Positions 45,907 to 54,466 are shown, counted from the first letter of the stretch. The stretch is 64,000 bases of DNA from Phaeodactylibacter luteus (GCF_007993045.1 NZ_VOOR01000002.1:146775-210774), one strand, 5' to 3'. The notes: generated by a model not told the origin, from the sequence alone. Numbers and translations are program-made.

Positions 45907-46000
45907 GCTAGCGCTGCGAAGGGGTGGCAAGCCCGTTAGGGCCGAGCGAAAAGCGAGCCCCGCAGCATAGCGCCCCCTGCCTTGAGGCAGGGGGAGCCCC
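45907..46000 (-). repeat. R1 intergenic repeat, copy G
   Basis: Minus-orientation copy: 'CTAGCGCTGCGAAGGGGTGG', 'CCGAGCGAAAAGCGAGCCCC' (core with two changes), 'GCAGCATAGCGCC' and a 'GGCAGGGGGAGCCCC' arm. It sits between the convergent YfhO gene and the end of the trp operon. Confidence 0.82.
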
Positions 46001-46042
46001 ACAACCGGCTCAAAACTGCCAAAGCTCGGCTCCAAGCCCAAG

Positions 46043-46327
46043 CTAAGACCTGTAAACCAACAGGGCGGTTATAAGCAAAACATTGGCCAGGAGCAGCCCT
46101 AAATTGCCTTTCTTCAAGGGTAAAGCCCCAGAACGCATTGTCCAGATGCTGGCGATGAGCGCCAACAACAAGCCTATGCCCGCGTTGACGATCAGGATGG
46201 CGCCTGCTGCAAGCCCCTGCCCTTCTGCCACACCGGACACCAGCGTGTAACTTACACCAAGCAGCCAACCTGCCAAGCTGGCCTGTAGTGCCAAAACCAA
46301 TTGGAGTATCACTTTCATGCCCATCAA
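46043..46327 (-). CDS. Small three-helix membrane protein at the end of the trp operon
   Basis: A 94-residue hydrophobic protein with three predicted membrane helices ('VILQLVLALQASLAGWLLGV', 'LAAGAILIVNAGIGLLLALIAS' core, 'LGLLLANVLLITALLVY') and short charged loops. Start could be 46327 or, better spaced, the ATG at 46318. It begins 18 bp after the DAHP synthase stop on the same strand and should be co-transcribed. Not recognised; transporter-like or accessory roles are open. Confidence 0.6.
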   Translation of the reverse strand: MMGMKVILQLVLALQASLAGWLLGVSYTLVSGVAEGQGLAAGAILIVNAGIGLLLALIASIWTMRSGALPLKKGNLGLLLANVLLITALLVYRS

Positions 46328-46345
46328 GATACGCCATTCTTTGCG

Positions 46346-47356
46346 TTAAAACTGCTCGCGCAGCTCAAAGGCCTGCCTAAGGCGGCTGTAAAGGCGGTTG
46401 GCCTCCTGATAGCTCAGGGTCTGCTGCCCGTCGGAAAAGGCCTTCTCCGGCTGCCCGTGCACTTCCATGATCACACCGTCGGCACCTGCCATGACCGAAG
46501 CCAAGGCTATTTTATCTACAAACTGCCGCAGCCCGATGCCATGGGAGGGGTCTGCAATTACGGGCAGGTGGGTCTTGGCCTTGAGCATGGCGATCGCATT
46601 GATGTCCATGGTGTTGCGGTAAGCCCCCTCGTAGCTCCGGATACCGCGCTCGCACAGCATGATGCGCTCATTGCCATTGGAAAAGATATACTCGGCAGCT
46701 TGCAGCAGCTCCTCAATGGTGCCGGAAATGCCCCGCTTGAGCAGCACCGGGCGGTCTACCTGGCCCAGAGCGTCCAGCAGATTGAAGTTTTGGGAATTGC
46801 GGGCGCCTACTTGGAAGATGTCCACGTATTCCAGCATGGGCTCAATCTGTTCTACCATCATCACTTCGGTGATGATTTTAATGCCTGCCTCCCTTGCTTT
46901 TTCATGCCACAGCTTCAGCCCTTCCATGCCGAGCCCGCGGAAAGCATAGGGGGAGCTCCTGGGCTTGTATACCCCGCCCCGCATAATGCGCACGCCGGCA
47001 GCTTTGAGGTGGGCGATCGTTTCCTCAACCTGAGCAGCAGATTCTATAGAGCAGGGCCCAGCCATGATGCTAAAGGAGCCGGTCCCGATTTCCAGCCCAT
47101 CGCCCAGGCTGATCCGGGTATCTTCCACCCGCCATTTCTTGGAAACCAGCTTATAGGCATCACTGACCCGATGGATATCGCGGACCCCGGGCAAGATGCC
47201 AATGCTCCTGATATCGAACGGCTTGTTGCCCACCCCGATGATGTAGTCAGCATATTGCGTGGTGACCCGGTTCGTCTTGTACTCGATTTTGTTCAAGGCT
47301 TCCTCCAAGGCAGAAAGCTGAGGGGCAGAAATATGGCTGTCCAATTGAATGATCAT
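46346..47356 (-). CDS. aroF: DAHP synthase (type I-beta)
   Basis: A 336-residue 3-deoxy-7-phosphoheptulonate synthase; ATG at 47356 (MIIQLDSH) sits 7 bp after the trpA stop. Residues 1-~70 are the ferredoxin-like regulatory domain of the Thermotoga type. The barrel has 'IMAGPCSIESAAQVEE', 'GGVYKPRSSPYAFRGLG' and 'IADPSHGIGLRQFV'. It condenses PEP and erythrose-4-phosphate, the first step to chorismate. Its place in the trp operon ties precursor supply to Trp need. Confidence 0.93.
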   Translation of the reverse strand: MIIQLDSHISAPQLSALEEALNKIEYKTNRVTTQYADYIIGVGNKPFDIRSIGILPGVRDIHRVSDAYKLVSKKWRVEDTRISLGDGLEIGTGSFSIMAGPCSIESAAQVEETIAHLKAAGVRIMRGGVYKPRSSPYAFRGLGMEGLKLWHEKAREAGIKIITEVMMVEQIEPMLEYVDIFQVGARNSQNFNLLDALGQVDRPVLLKRGISGTIEELLQAAEYIFSNGNERIMLCERGIRSYEGAYRNTMDINAIAMLKAKTHLPVIADPSHGIGLRQFVDKIALASVMAGADGVIMEVHGQPEKAFSDGQQTLSYQEANRLYSRLRQAFELREQF

Positions 47357-47363
47357 CTTCAGC

Positions 47364-48170
47364 TTATTTAGCAGAGGGGGCAGCGGCGGCTGCCCCTTCC
47401 CGTACATTTTTGACAAATGAAATTACCGTAGACCGGATATCTTGCCCTTCGGACAGCGCACGGATAAACGCACTGCCAATGATTGCGCCGTTCGCATAAC
47501 GGCAAGCGGTCTCAAAGGACTGATGGCCGGAAATCCCAAACCCAATGAGGCGTGGGCGCTTGAGCTTCATGGCGGCTACCCGCTCGAAGTAAGCGGTCTG
47601 CTGCGCTGAGATCTCCCCCTGCCCGCCGGTGACAGCAGCGTTGGAGACCATGTACACAAACCCGGTGCTGAGCTCGTCGATGGCCCGGATGCGGGCCTCT
47701 TCTGTTTGGGGGGTAATGAGGAAGGTCATCTTCAGCCCGGCCTCTTCCACTGCTTTTTGGTACAAGGTTTCATACTCGTACACAGGGAGATCGGGCAGGA
47801 TGAGGCCGTCTACGCCCGCTTCCGCAAAATCCTTGAAAAACCGTTTTTCCCCGTATTGCATTACCGGGTTGAAGTAGCCCATGAGCACCAGCGGGATATC
47901 GCTGTGCTTGCGTATTTCCCGGATCTGCTCGAGCAGGACAGGGATGCTCATGCCATTCTGAATGGCCTTCATGCCGCTTTCCTGAATGGTGGGCCCGTCA
48001 GCCAATGGGTCGGAGTAAGGCATGCCGATCTCAATGAGGTCTGCCCCAGCCGCATCCAAGGCCTGCACGATGGGAAGGGTATCTTCCAGGCTGGGGTAAC
48101 CTGCCGTGAAGTAAACGTTTAAGATGTGGTCTTGCTTTTCAGCAAATAACCGGTCTAGTCGGTTGGTCAT
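47364..48170 (-). CDS. trpA: Tryptophan synthase alpha subunit
   Basis: A 268-residue TIM barrel. The catalytic Glu and Asp are in 'LIEIGMPYSDPLADGP'; 'LPDLPVYEYETLY' and 'GFGISGHQSFETA' are phosphate-binding and loop signatures. It cleaves indole-3-glycerol phosphate and channels indole to TrpB. It starts 3 bp after the trpB stop and is followed at 7 bp by aroF. Confidence 0.95.
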   Translation of the reverse strand: MTNRLDRLFAEKQDHILNVYFTAGYPSLEDTLPIVQALDAAGADLIEIGMPYSDPLADGPTIQESGMKAIQNGMSIPVLLEQIREIRKHSDIPLVLMGYFNPVMQYGEKRFFKDFAEAGVDGLILPDLPVYEYETLYQKAVEEAGLKMTFLITPQTEEARIRAIDELSTGFVYMVSNAAVTGGQGEISAQQTAYFERVAAMKLKRPRLIGFGISGHQSFETACRYANGAIIGSAFIRALSEGQDIRSTVISFVKNVREGAAAAAPSAK

Positions 48171-48173
48171 ATT

Positions 48174-49361
48174 TTAGCGGTTGTAATCGTCAAAATGCTG
48201 GATGAAAGTGGCCAGGTCCTTGTCCCCTCTTCCGGAAAGGCAGATGACCACCACGTCGGAGGGCTGATACGCCATCACCTCCAATGCAGCTAAGGCATGA
48301 AAAGTCTCCAGCGCGGGTATGATGCCTTCCTTACGGGAAAGGAAATAGGCTGCCCGCAAGGCATCTTCATCGGTAATGCTGATGGGCTCTGCCCGCTTGC
48401 TCGCAATGAGGTGGGCGTGCATAGGGCCTATGCCGGGATAGTCGAGCCCGGCTGAGAGCGAGTAAGGCTCTACAATCTGGCCGTCCTTAGTCTGCATCAG
48501 CAAGGTGCGGCTGCCGTGGATGATGCCCCTTGTGCCCAGTACGCTTGTAGCGGCAGACTCCCCAGAGTGTACGCCTTTTCCGGCGGCTTCCACAGCGATA
48601 AGCCTTACCCCTTTTTCATTTAGGTAATGATAGTAAGCCCCTGCAGCGTTGCTGCCCCCACCTACACAGGCTACGACAGCGTCGGGGTTGGGCTTGCCGG
48701 TCTGTTCCTCCAGCTGCCACTTCATCTCCTCGCTGATGACCGACTGAAAACGGGCGACCATATCTGGGTAAGGGTGCGGGCCTACCACAGAGCCAATAAT
48801 GTAATGGGTATCCACGGGGTTGTTGATCCAGTCGCGGATGGCCTCGTTGGTCGCATCCTTCAGAGTTTTGCTGCCGCTTTCAGCTGGCCTGACTTCTGCC
48901 CCCAGCATACGCATGCGCGAGACATTAGGGGCCTGCCGCTTGATGTCCACTGCGCCCATATAAACTACGCAGGGCATGCCCATGAGCGCGCAGACGGTGG
49001 CGGTAGCGACCCCATGCTGCCCAGCGCCTGTCTCGGCAATGATGCGTTTCTTGCCCAGCTTTTTAGCCAGCAGGATTTGCCCGACCGTATTGTTGATTTT
49101 GTGCGCACCAGTGTGGTTCAGGTCTTCCCGTTTGAGATAAATATTGACTTGGTAGTGCTCGGAAAGGCGCTCTGCCAGGTACAAGGGGGAAGGGCGGCCC
49201 ACGTAGTCCCGCAAGAGCTTTTGAAACTCCCGCTGAAAGCCCGGCTCATTGATAATGCCAACGTATTCGGCTTGCAGCTCGGCAATATTGGGGTGGAGCA
49301 TCTCCGGGATGTAAGCCCCTCCGAACTCCCCATAGTACCCTCTTTCATCTATTCCTATCAT
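48174..49361 (-). CDS. trpB: Tryptophan synthase beta subunit (TrpB1)
   Basis: A 395-residue PLP enzyme; ATG at 49361 (MIGIDERGYYGEFGG) gives the family N-terminus. PLP lysine is K88 in 'NHTGAHKINN'; 'CVGGGSNAAGAYYHY' binds the PLP phosphate; 'SAGLDYPGIGP' is the COMM-domain region needed for TrpA contact. This is the operon copy that pairs with TrpA, unlike the solitary TrpB2 at 21616-22980. 7 bp downstream of trpF. Confidence 0.96.
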   Translation of the reverse strand: MIGIDERGYYGEFGGAYIPEMLHPNIAELQAEYVGIINEPGFQREFQKLLRDYVGRPSPLYLAERLSEHYQVNIYLKREDLNHTGAHKINNTVGQILLAKKLGKKRIIAETGAGQHGVATATVCALMGMPCVVYMGAVDIKRQAPNVSRMRMLGAEVRPAESGSKTLKDATNEAIRDWINNPVDTHYIIGSVVGPHPYPDMVARFQSVISEEMKWQLEEQTGKPNPDAVVACVGGGSNAAGAYYHYLNEKGVRLIAVEAAGKGVHSGESAATSVLGTRGIIHGSRTLLMQTKDGQIVEPYSLSAGLDYPGIGPMHAHLIASKRAEPISITDEDALRAAYFLSRKEGIIPALETFHALAALEVMAYQPSDVVVICLSGRGDKDLATFIQHFDDYNR

Positions 49362-49368
49362 CAGGTTT

Positions 49369-50022
49369 TCAATTTTTGCTGCCAAACCGGGGCACATCCC
49401 GGAAGGCATTAATGAACAATTTAAGGCGGCGGAGGTCTTTCAGCCCAGGGCTGAGCTCAAACCGGCTGTTCAGGTCTATGCCGGCCCATTGGGGGTGGCC
49501 GAACGCCTTCAGCGCGGGCACGTCATCGGGGCCGATCCCCCCGCTGAGCAGGAAAGGCACTGGCAGTTGATACCCCTTGAGCAGCTCCCAATTGAACGGG
49601 ACGCCGTGGCCCCCATAGCCGGGCCCTTGGGTGTCAAACAGAAAGTAAGCACAGTAGGGCGCGTAAGGGGCTACTGCTGCGAAGCTGAACCCTTGCGCCA
49701 CGCCAAATGCTTTGATGAGGGATACCTTGCCCAGGCCGGCCTCCTGTAAGGACAGCTTCAGCCGGCGGCAATACTCGGGCTTTTCGTCCCCATGCAGTTG
49801 GAGGAAGTCGAGCTGATAGGCAGCAGCAAGGTAGAGGGCGTCCTTCATCTCGGCATTGACCACCACCCCTACTCTTTTTTGCCGAGAGGGGGGCAACCCT
49901 TGCAAGCCCGTGACTGCCCGGGGAGATTTGGGATAGAAGATCAGCCCCATCCAATCTGCGGCCAGGCTGCCTAGCCCGGTGATATTGTGCTCCTCCTTCA
50001 TTCCGCATACTTTGATGATCAT
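49369..50022 (-). CDS. trpF: Phosphoribosylanthranilate isomerase
   Basis: A 217-residue TIM barrel; ATG at 50022 gives 'MIIKVCGMKEEHNI' with the catalytic Cys in 'KVCGM'. 'FLQLHGDEKPEYC' and 'PFLLSGGIGPDDV' are the other signatures; the catalytic Asp is in 'YFLFDTQGPGYGGHG'. It performs the Amadori rearrangement of PRA. It is separate from TrpC rather than fused, and lies 28 bp downstream of trpC. Confidence 0.93.
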   Translation of the reverse strand: MIIKVCGMKEEHNITGLGSLAADWMGLIFYPKSPRAVTGLQGLPPSRQKRVGVVVNAEMKDALYLAAAYQLDFLQLHGDEKPEYCRRLKLSLQEAGLGKVSLIKAFGVAQGFSFAAVAPYAPYCAYFLFDTQGPGYGGHGVPFNWELLKGYQLPVPFLLSGGIGPDDVPALKAFGHPQWAGIDLNSRFELSPGLKDLRRLKLFINAFRDVPRFGSKN

Positions 50023-50050
50023 ATCTTCTATTGGGTTGTGGGCTAGCGGA

Positions 50051-50866
50051 TCAGGCGATAGCCCCATCAAGCAGGGATGCGATACGGCTGACCTCCCGGA
50101 TGAATTCCTGGCAAGCCTTGCCAGGGTCTGCTTGTTTCATAAAATGCTCCCCGATAAGGAACCCCTTGTAGCCAGCTTGCTGAAGCGCTACAACCGCCTG
50201 AGGGTCGTTGAGCCCGCTTTCCGAAACCGGTACGGCCGCTCCGGGCAGGGCATCAGCCATTTCCAGGGAATGAGCGATATCTACCTCAAAAGTCTTCAAG
50301 TTGCGGTTGTTGACGCCAATAGCATCCACTTCCGGCACGAACTTGTCCAACTGCTCCCGGCTATGGACCTCCATCAGCACCTCCAGCCCCAGCTTTTTGG
50401 CCTGCCGGGCAAGCTGGGCTAATTCTGCAGCCTCCAGGCACTCTGCGATCAGCAGCACAGCATCGGCCCCAATAGACTTTGCCTCTAACAGCTGATATTC
50501 GTCCAGCACAAAATCCTTCCGCAGTATGGGGCAGAAGTTGAAGTTCCTGGCCTCGGTCAGATCCTCGCTCTTGCCCCCAAAAAAGTGGCTGTCGGTAAGC
50601 ACAGACAACGCTGAAGCGCCGGCTTGCATGTAGCCGATCGAAACCTGCTCCACGGAGGCATAAGGGTTGATGTCCCCTTTGGAAGGCGACCTGCGCTTGA
50701 ACTCTGCAATAATGCCGGACTTGTCTTCCCGCAGCAGGTATTTCCGGAGGGATACAGCGGGGGCCTCAAAGTAGATGCTCTGCTCGAGCAGCTTTGTAGG
50801 AAAAAGCGACTTGCGCTCAGCGACTTCTTTGCGCTTGTACGCCATGATTTTTCCGAGAATGTCCAT
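50051..50866 (-). CDS. trpC: Indole-3-glycerol phosphate synthase
   Basis: A 271-residue TIM barrel; ATG at 50866 (MDILGKIMAYKRKEV) is chosen over an upstream ATG. 'IIAEFKRRSPSKGDI' contains the catalytic Lys; 'ILRKDFVLDEYQLLEAKSIGADAVLL' is cut by function into the Lys and Glu strands, and 'GVNNRNLKTFEVD' binds phosphate. It closes the indole ring before TrpA. It follows trpD by 52 bp. Confidence 0.94.
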   Translation of the reverse strand: MDILGKIMAYKRKEVAERKSLFPTKLLEQSIYFEAPAVSLRKYLLREDKSGIIAEFKRRSPSKGDINPYASVEQVSIGYMQAGASALSVLTDSHFFGGKSEDLTEARNFNFCPILRKDFVLDEYQLLEAKSIGADAVLLIAECLEAAELAQLARQAKKLGLEVLMEVHSREQLDKFVPEVDAIGVNNRNLKTFEVDIAHSLEMADALPGAAVPVSESGLNDPQAVVALQQAGYKGFLIGEHFMKQADPGKACQEFIREVSRIASLLDGAIA

Positions 50867-50918
50867 TTTGGATATCTTTTTGACCAGCCTGGCCATTTGC
50901 GCCAAGCGTTCAACTGGT

Positions 50919-51905
50919 TTAGTTCAGTAAGGTTTTCAGCTTAGCCATTGCTTTCCCGCTTTGGATGCTCTCCCGGGCCTCCGCTGCGCAATCCGCCCAG
51001 CTTTTGCCAGGGCAGAGGGTTTGGATAGCCAAGCCCGCGTTGGCTACCACTGCCATTTCATGGGCTGCTGCCCCCCTGTTTTCTAATACCCCCCTGAAGA
51101 TAGCCGCCGCTTCCTCGGGCGTATCCCCTCCGTGCAGGTCTTCTGGCTTGAGGGTGGGCATAGACAGGTCTCCCGGCGAGAGCAGTGTGTCTTTTGCGTT
51201 GGTCCTAAAGCGGAAAGGGCCGGTTAGCGACACTTCGTCGTACCCGTCGAGCGCATACACAATGGCGAACTGACGGCCGGATTCCTGCATGATGTACTGG
51301 TAAAGGCGGGAAAGCTCCAGGCTGTAGGTGCCATACAGCTGATGGGAGGGCTGTGCAGGGTTGACCAAGGGCCCCAGCATATTGAAAAAGGTTTTTACCC
51401 CCAGCTGTTTGCGTACCGGGGCGACCTCTTTAAGTGCCGGGTGAAATAGCGGGGCGTGCAAAAAACAGATGTTGGCCCGGTCCAGCTGCCTGCGCAGCAC
51501 ATCTGTATCGCTGGTAAAAACGTACCCCAGCTCCTGCAGCACGTTGGAGGAGCCTACAGCAGAGGAGACCCCGTAACTGCCGTGCTTGGCTACTTTGTAA
51601 CCCGCCCCCGCCACTACTATGGCCGACAAGGTAGATATGTTGAAGGTGTTCTTGCCATCCCCCCCTGTGCCTACGATATCGATCGCTTCCATCCCCTCTA
51701 GAGGAAAAGGCACGGCCAGCTCCAGCAGGGCATCCCGGAAACCTTGCAGCTCAGGGATGCTGATGGGCCTCATCCGGTAAACGGCAGCCAAAGTGGCCAT
51801 TTCAGCCGGATTGTAGCTCCCCTCCCCTATGCCGAGCATGACTTCGCGGGCCTCTGACCGGCTGAGGCGGTTGTGTAAAAAAAGCCGTTCTAAAATTGCT
51901 TTCAT
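50919..51905 (-). CDS. trpD: Anthranilate phosphoribosyltransferase
   Basis: A 328-residue protein; ATG at 51905 (MKAILERLFLHNRLSRSEA) matches the family. The PRPP site is 'DIVGTGGDGKNTFNISTLSA'; 'KHGSYGVSSAVGSSNVLQELG' is the second glycine-rich loop, with Val-Ser in place of the common 'NRSVSS' wording. It transfers phosphoribose to anthranilate. It is not fused to TrpG and starts 13 bp after the trpG stop. Confidence 0.94.
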   Translation of the reverse strand: MKAILERLFLHNRLSRSEAREVMLGIGEGSYNPAEMATLAAVYRMRPISIPELQGFRDALLELAVPFPLEGMEAIDIVGTGGDGKNTFNISTLSAIVVAGAGYKVAKHGSYGVSSAVGSSNVLQELGYVFTSDTDVLRRQLDRANICFLHAPLFHPALKEVAPVRKQLGVKTFFNMLGPLVNPAQPSHQLYGTYSLELSRLYQYIMQESGRQFAIVYALDGYDEVSLTGPFRFRTNAKDTLLSPGDLSMPTLKPEDLHGGDTPEEAAAIFRGVLENRGAAAHEMAVVANAGLAIQTLCPGKSWADCAAEARESIQSGKAMAKLKTLLN

Positions 51906-51918
51906 GGCGGATGAAGGT

Positions 51919-52509
51919 TTAAACTGCGACCGGCGCAACGCAGTGGGTGAAGAAATTCTGTAGCATCTCCCGCCCCTGAGGCGTCATAATAGACTCCGGG
52001 TGGAACTGCACGCCCCTGACGTTGTACTCCCGGTGGCGCATAGCCATGATCTGCCCTTCCTCGTCTACGGCAGTGACCTCAAAACAAGCAGGGAGGCTTT
52101 CCTTTTGTACTACCCAACTATGGTAGCGCCCTGCATGGAAAGGATTGGGCAGCCCCTCAAAAAGCGCTTCGGTGGCAACCGTCTGCAGAATAGGCGTTTC
52201 CAGCCCGTGATAGACCTCAGCCAGGTTGTGCAGCTCGGCCCCGAAAGCTTCCCCTATAGCCTGATGGCCCAGGCATACGCCCAAAATGGGCTTCTCCGGT
52301 GCATACTGTTTCAATAAAGCAGGCATGATGCCTGCATCTTTGGGCAAACCTGGCCCTGGCGACAAAACGATGGCATCGAACTCGGCGACCTGATCCAGGG
52401 TGATGGCGTCATTGCGCTTCACCACCACCGGCTGCCCAAGGATTTCTTCGATGTACTGCACCAGGTTGAAGGTAAAAGAGTCGTAATTATCCAAAACTAA
52501 GACTTTCAT
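51919..52509 (-). CDS. trpG: Anthranilate synthase component II (glutaminase)
   Basis: A 196-residue class I glutamine amidotransferase; ATG at 52509 (MKVLVLDNYDSFTFNLVQY). The nucleophile is C79 in 'LGVCLGHQAIGEAFG'; His-Glu in 'GVQFHPESIMT'. It supplies ammonia to TrpE. It could also serve p-aminobenzoate synthesis, as in organisms with one shared glutaminase. A 304-bp gap rich in repeat debris separates it from trpE. Confidence 0.94.
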   Translation of the reverse strand: MKVLVLDNYDSFTFNLVQYIEEILGQPVVVKRNDAITLDQVAEFDAIVLSPGPGLPKDAGIMPALLKQYAPEKPILGVCLGHQAIGEAFGAELHNLAEVYHGLETPILQTVATEALFEGLPNPFHAGRYHSWVVQKESLPACFEVTAVDEEGQIMAMRHREYNVRGVQFHPESIMTPQGREMLQNFFTHCVAPVAV

Positions 52510-52580
52510 GTGCTGTGGTTTTAAAGGATTTAAAGCGCGCAAACCAAAATGCCGCGGGCGTTTAAGCCCTTATAGCTTTA

Positions 52581-52615
52581 GGCTGGCATTGGCCTAGCGC
52601 TGCGAAGGGGTGTAA
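52581..52615 (-). repeat. R1 repeat, copy H (truncated end only)
   Basis: Only the outer end of R1 remains: 'AGGCTGGCATTGGCCTAGCG' followed by 'CTGCGAAGGGGTGTAAG'. The core is missing. It lies between trpE and trpG. Confidence 0.75.
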
Positions 52616-52634
52616 GAGCTTGTTGGGACTTTAG

Positions 52635-52777
52635 TAATCGGTCTATCCCGCTAGCGGGACACTTTTCTGCTTATACTTCGCCCCGAAAACCCTTCCCGCT
52701 TTTGTGCATAAAAAGCGGGACTTGTCTAAACTCCGGTTTTCGGAACTTGTCTAATCAAAAAATGGCTTGAGGCACTA
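52635..52777. repeat. Hairpin-rich repeat debris between trpE and trpG
   Basis: Contains the palindrome CCCGCTAGCGGG, a 10-bp stem TCCCGCTTTT (52694-52703)/AAAAGCGGGA (52711-52720), an enclosing stem CCGAAAAC (52683-52690)/GTTTTCGG (52736-52743), and at 52762-52777 the sequence ATGGCTTGAGGCACTA. The last is 16 bases of the R2 terminal repeat without its partner, so this looks like a nested or decayed insertion. Confidence 0.65.
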
Positions 52778-52813
52778 ATTTTCAACTAGAAGGCCAAAAT
52801 CCCAGCACGCTCT

Positions 52814-54235
52814 CTAAATTTGTTCTGCTTCCCGCAAAGCTTTGGTCAGTGCCCCGAGCTTGTTGTTCACTTCTTGCAGCTCTTTTTCCGGGACGCTGGC
52901 CACGACCACCCCAGCGCCGGCCTGGTAGTAGAGCGTATTGTCTTTGCTCAGGAAAGACCGGATAATAATAGCATTGTTCATTTCTCCGTTGAAGTTGATG
53001 TACCCCAATGCACCTCCGTAGATGCTCCGGTTTTGGTTTTCGTAATGGTTGATGAGCTCCAGGGCCTTGTACTTCGGAGCCCCTGAAAGGGTGCCTGCCG
53101 GGAAAGTATCCCCGAAAATCTGTACGGGGTTTGCCCCCTCGGGCAGTTGCCCGGTCACCTTGGAGACCAGGTGGATCACATGGCTAAAGTAATGGACCTC
53201 TTTAAGATTTTCGACCTTCACCTGCTGCGCATGCCGCCCCAAGTCGTTCCGCGCCAGGTCCACCAGCATGATGTGCTCGGCGTTTTCCTTAGGGTCTGCG
53301 GCCAGATCTTTGGCATTTTGCGTATCCACTTCGAAGTCGCCGGTACGGCGGTATGTGCCAGCAATAGGGTTGACGATGGCTTTGCCGTTGCGGACTGCCA
53401 TTTGGGTTTCTGGGCTGCTGCCAAAAATGCGGTAGCCCCCAAAATCGGCATAGAACAGATAAGGAGAAGGGTTGATGGATCGCAAGACCCGGTACACGTT
53501 GAAGTCGTCCCCCCGGTAGCGCTGCGCGAACTGACGGCTGAAGACAATCTGAAAGACATCGCCCACCTGACAGTGGTGCTTGCCTGCTTCCACTAGCGCT
53601 TTGAACTCCTCGTCTGTCAAGTTGCTGCTTTCGCCCCCTTGCAGTTGGAAACGGTGGGTAGCAAACTGCTGGCTTTGGATCAGCTCTTCCACTTGCCTCA
53701 TCTTAGAGGGTGTGCCTTCTGGCAAGTTCTCCAAAACGTAGAGCTCATCTTTAAAGTGGTTGAACGCAATTACAATCTGATAAAGGTTGTAGCGGATATC
53801 CGGCAGGTCTATGCGGCGCTTTTCCGTATCGAAGGCCAGGGTGTCAAAATACTGTACCGCATCAAAAGCCGTGTAGCCGATCAGCCCATTGAACCCCTCG
53901 TAGGCCGTATCCTGCTCCACTTCGAAGCGGTCGAGGAAAGCCTTCATTGCCGCCGGCACATCGGCTACACTTTGGACGGAGGACACCTCCGCCTCCTCAT
54001 TTGGATAAGCTGCCCTGATCTCCCCTTTTTGTACCTGAATACTGCCTAACACCTCAAGGCCCATAAAGGAAAAGCATTCTTCTTTATTGCGGAAATCGTT
54101 GTTCTCGAGCAGCACCGGCTCAGTGAAATGGTCCCGCATCTTGAGGTATAAAGTGACCGGGGTGAGGGTGTCCGCCAAAAAGCGGTGGACCGTTGTCCGG
54201 ATTTTGATGGTGGAAATGTCCGTTGCGGTTGGCAT
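52814..54235 (-). CDS. trpE: Anthranilate synthase component I
   Basis: A 473-residue chorismate-utilising enzyme; ATG at 54235 (MPTATDISTIKIRTTVHRFL) follows the attenuator directly. The catalytic part contains 'FQIVFSRQFAQRY', 'SSPETQMAVRNGKAIVNPIAGTYRR', 'AEHIMLVDLARNDLGRH' and 'GTLSGAPKYKALELI'. The N-terminal 'LTPVTLYLKMRD...LLENND' region is the site of feedback inhibition by Trp in the family. First structural gene of the trp operon. Confidence 0.95.
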   Translation of the reverse strand: MPTATDISTIKIRTTVHRFLADTLTPVTLYLKMRDHFTEPVLLENNDFRNKEECFSFMGLEVLGSIQVQKGEIRAAYPNEEAEVSSVQSVADVPAAMKAFLDRFEVEQDTAYEGFNGLIGYTAFDAVQYFDTLAFDTEKRRIDLPDIRYNLYQIVIAFNHFKDELYVLENLPEGTPSKMRQVEELIQSQQFATHRFQLQGGESSNLTDEEFKALVEAGKHHCQVGDVFQIVFSRQFAQRYRGDDFNVYRVLRSINPSPYLFYADFGGYRIFGSSPETQMAVRNGKAIVNPIAGTYRRTGDFEVDTQNAKDLAADPKENAEHIMLVDLARNDLGRHAQQVKVENLKEVHYFSHVIHLVSKVTGQLPEGANPVQIFGDTFPAGTLSGAPKYKALELINHYENQNRSIYGGALGYINFNGEMNNAIIIRSFLSKDNTLYYQAGAGVVVASVPEKELQEVNNKLGALTKALREAEQI

Positions 54236-54281
54236 AGTCAAGTTGGATGGTTTTGTAGCGTCTTGTCTGGCAGGCCTAAAA

Positions 54282-54317
54282 GCAAAAGCGGCTTGCCGAG
54301 TGATCGACAAGCCGCTT
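54282..54317 (-). terminator. trp attenuator terminator
   Basis: The 10-bp stem AAGCGGCTTG (54286-54295)/CAAGCCGCTT (54308-54317), with extra inner pairing, is followed on the minus strand by TTTGCTTTT. It lies 35 nt after the leader-peptide stop and 47 nt before the trpE ATG, as expected for a transcription attenuator. Confidence 0.8.
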
Positions 54318-54352
54318 CTGTTTTATTGTTCTCTTCACAAAGCACAGCAGTG

Positions 54353-54415
54353 TCACCTCACCCGGGTTACCGAACGACCGTGCCACCACCAATTTTTGCT
54401 TGCGAAGAATTTCAT
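54353..54415 (-). CDS. trpL: trp operon leader peptide (three tandem Trp codons)
   Basis: A 20-codon ORF reading MKFFASKN-WWW-HGRSVTRVR and ending in TGA. Codons 9-11 are TGG TGG TGG; Trp is rare, so three in a row in a 20-residue ORF directly ahead of trpE and an intrinsic terminator is strong evidence for ribosome-mediated attenuation. Too short for ordinary gene calling. The start follows the predicted transcription start closely, by about 15 nt. Confidence 0.85.
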   Translation of the reverse strand: MKFFASKNWWWHGRSVTRVR

Positions 54416-54433
54416 TCTGAATCAAGTTTGAGC

Positions 54434-54466
54434 CAAAGATAAACGCATTATCCTGAGAAAAACAAA
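54434..54466 (-). promoter_or_regulatory. trp operon promoter (Bacteroidota -33/-7 type)
   Basis: On the minus strand: TTTG (54463-54466), 21-bp spacer, TATCTTTG (54434-54441). This matches the TTTG / TAnnTTTG consensus of the phylum's main sigma factor. The predicted start would be near 54427, just ahead of the leader peptide. Confidence 0.65.

Noticed and set aside
46301..47371. 356-codon plus-strand ORF opposite DAHP synthase
   Set aside because: Antisense shadow of a recognised enzyme gene.
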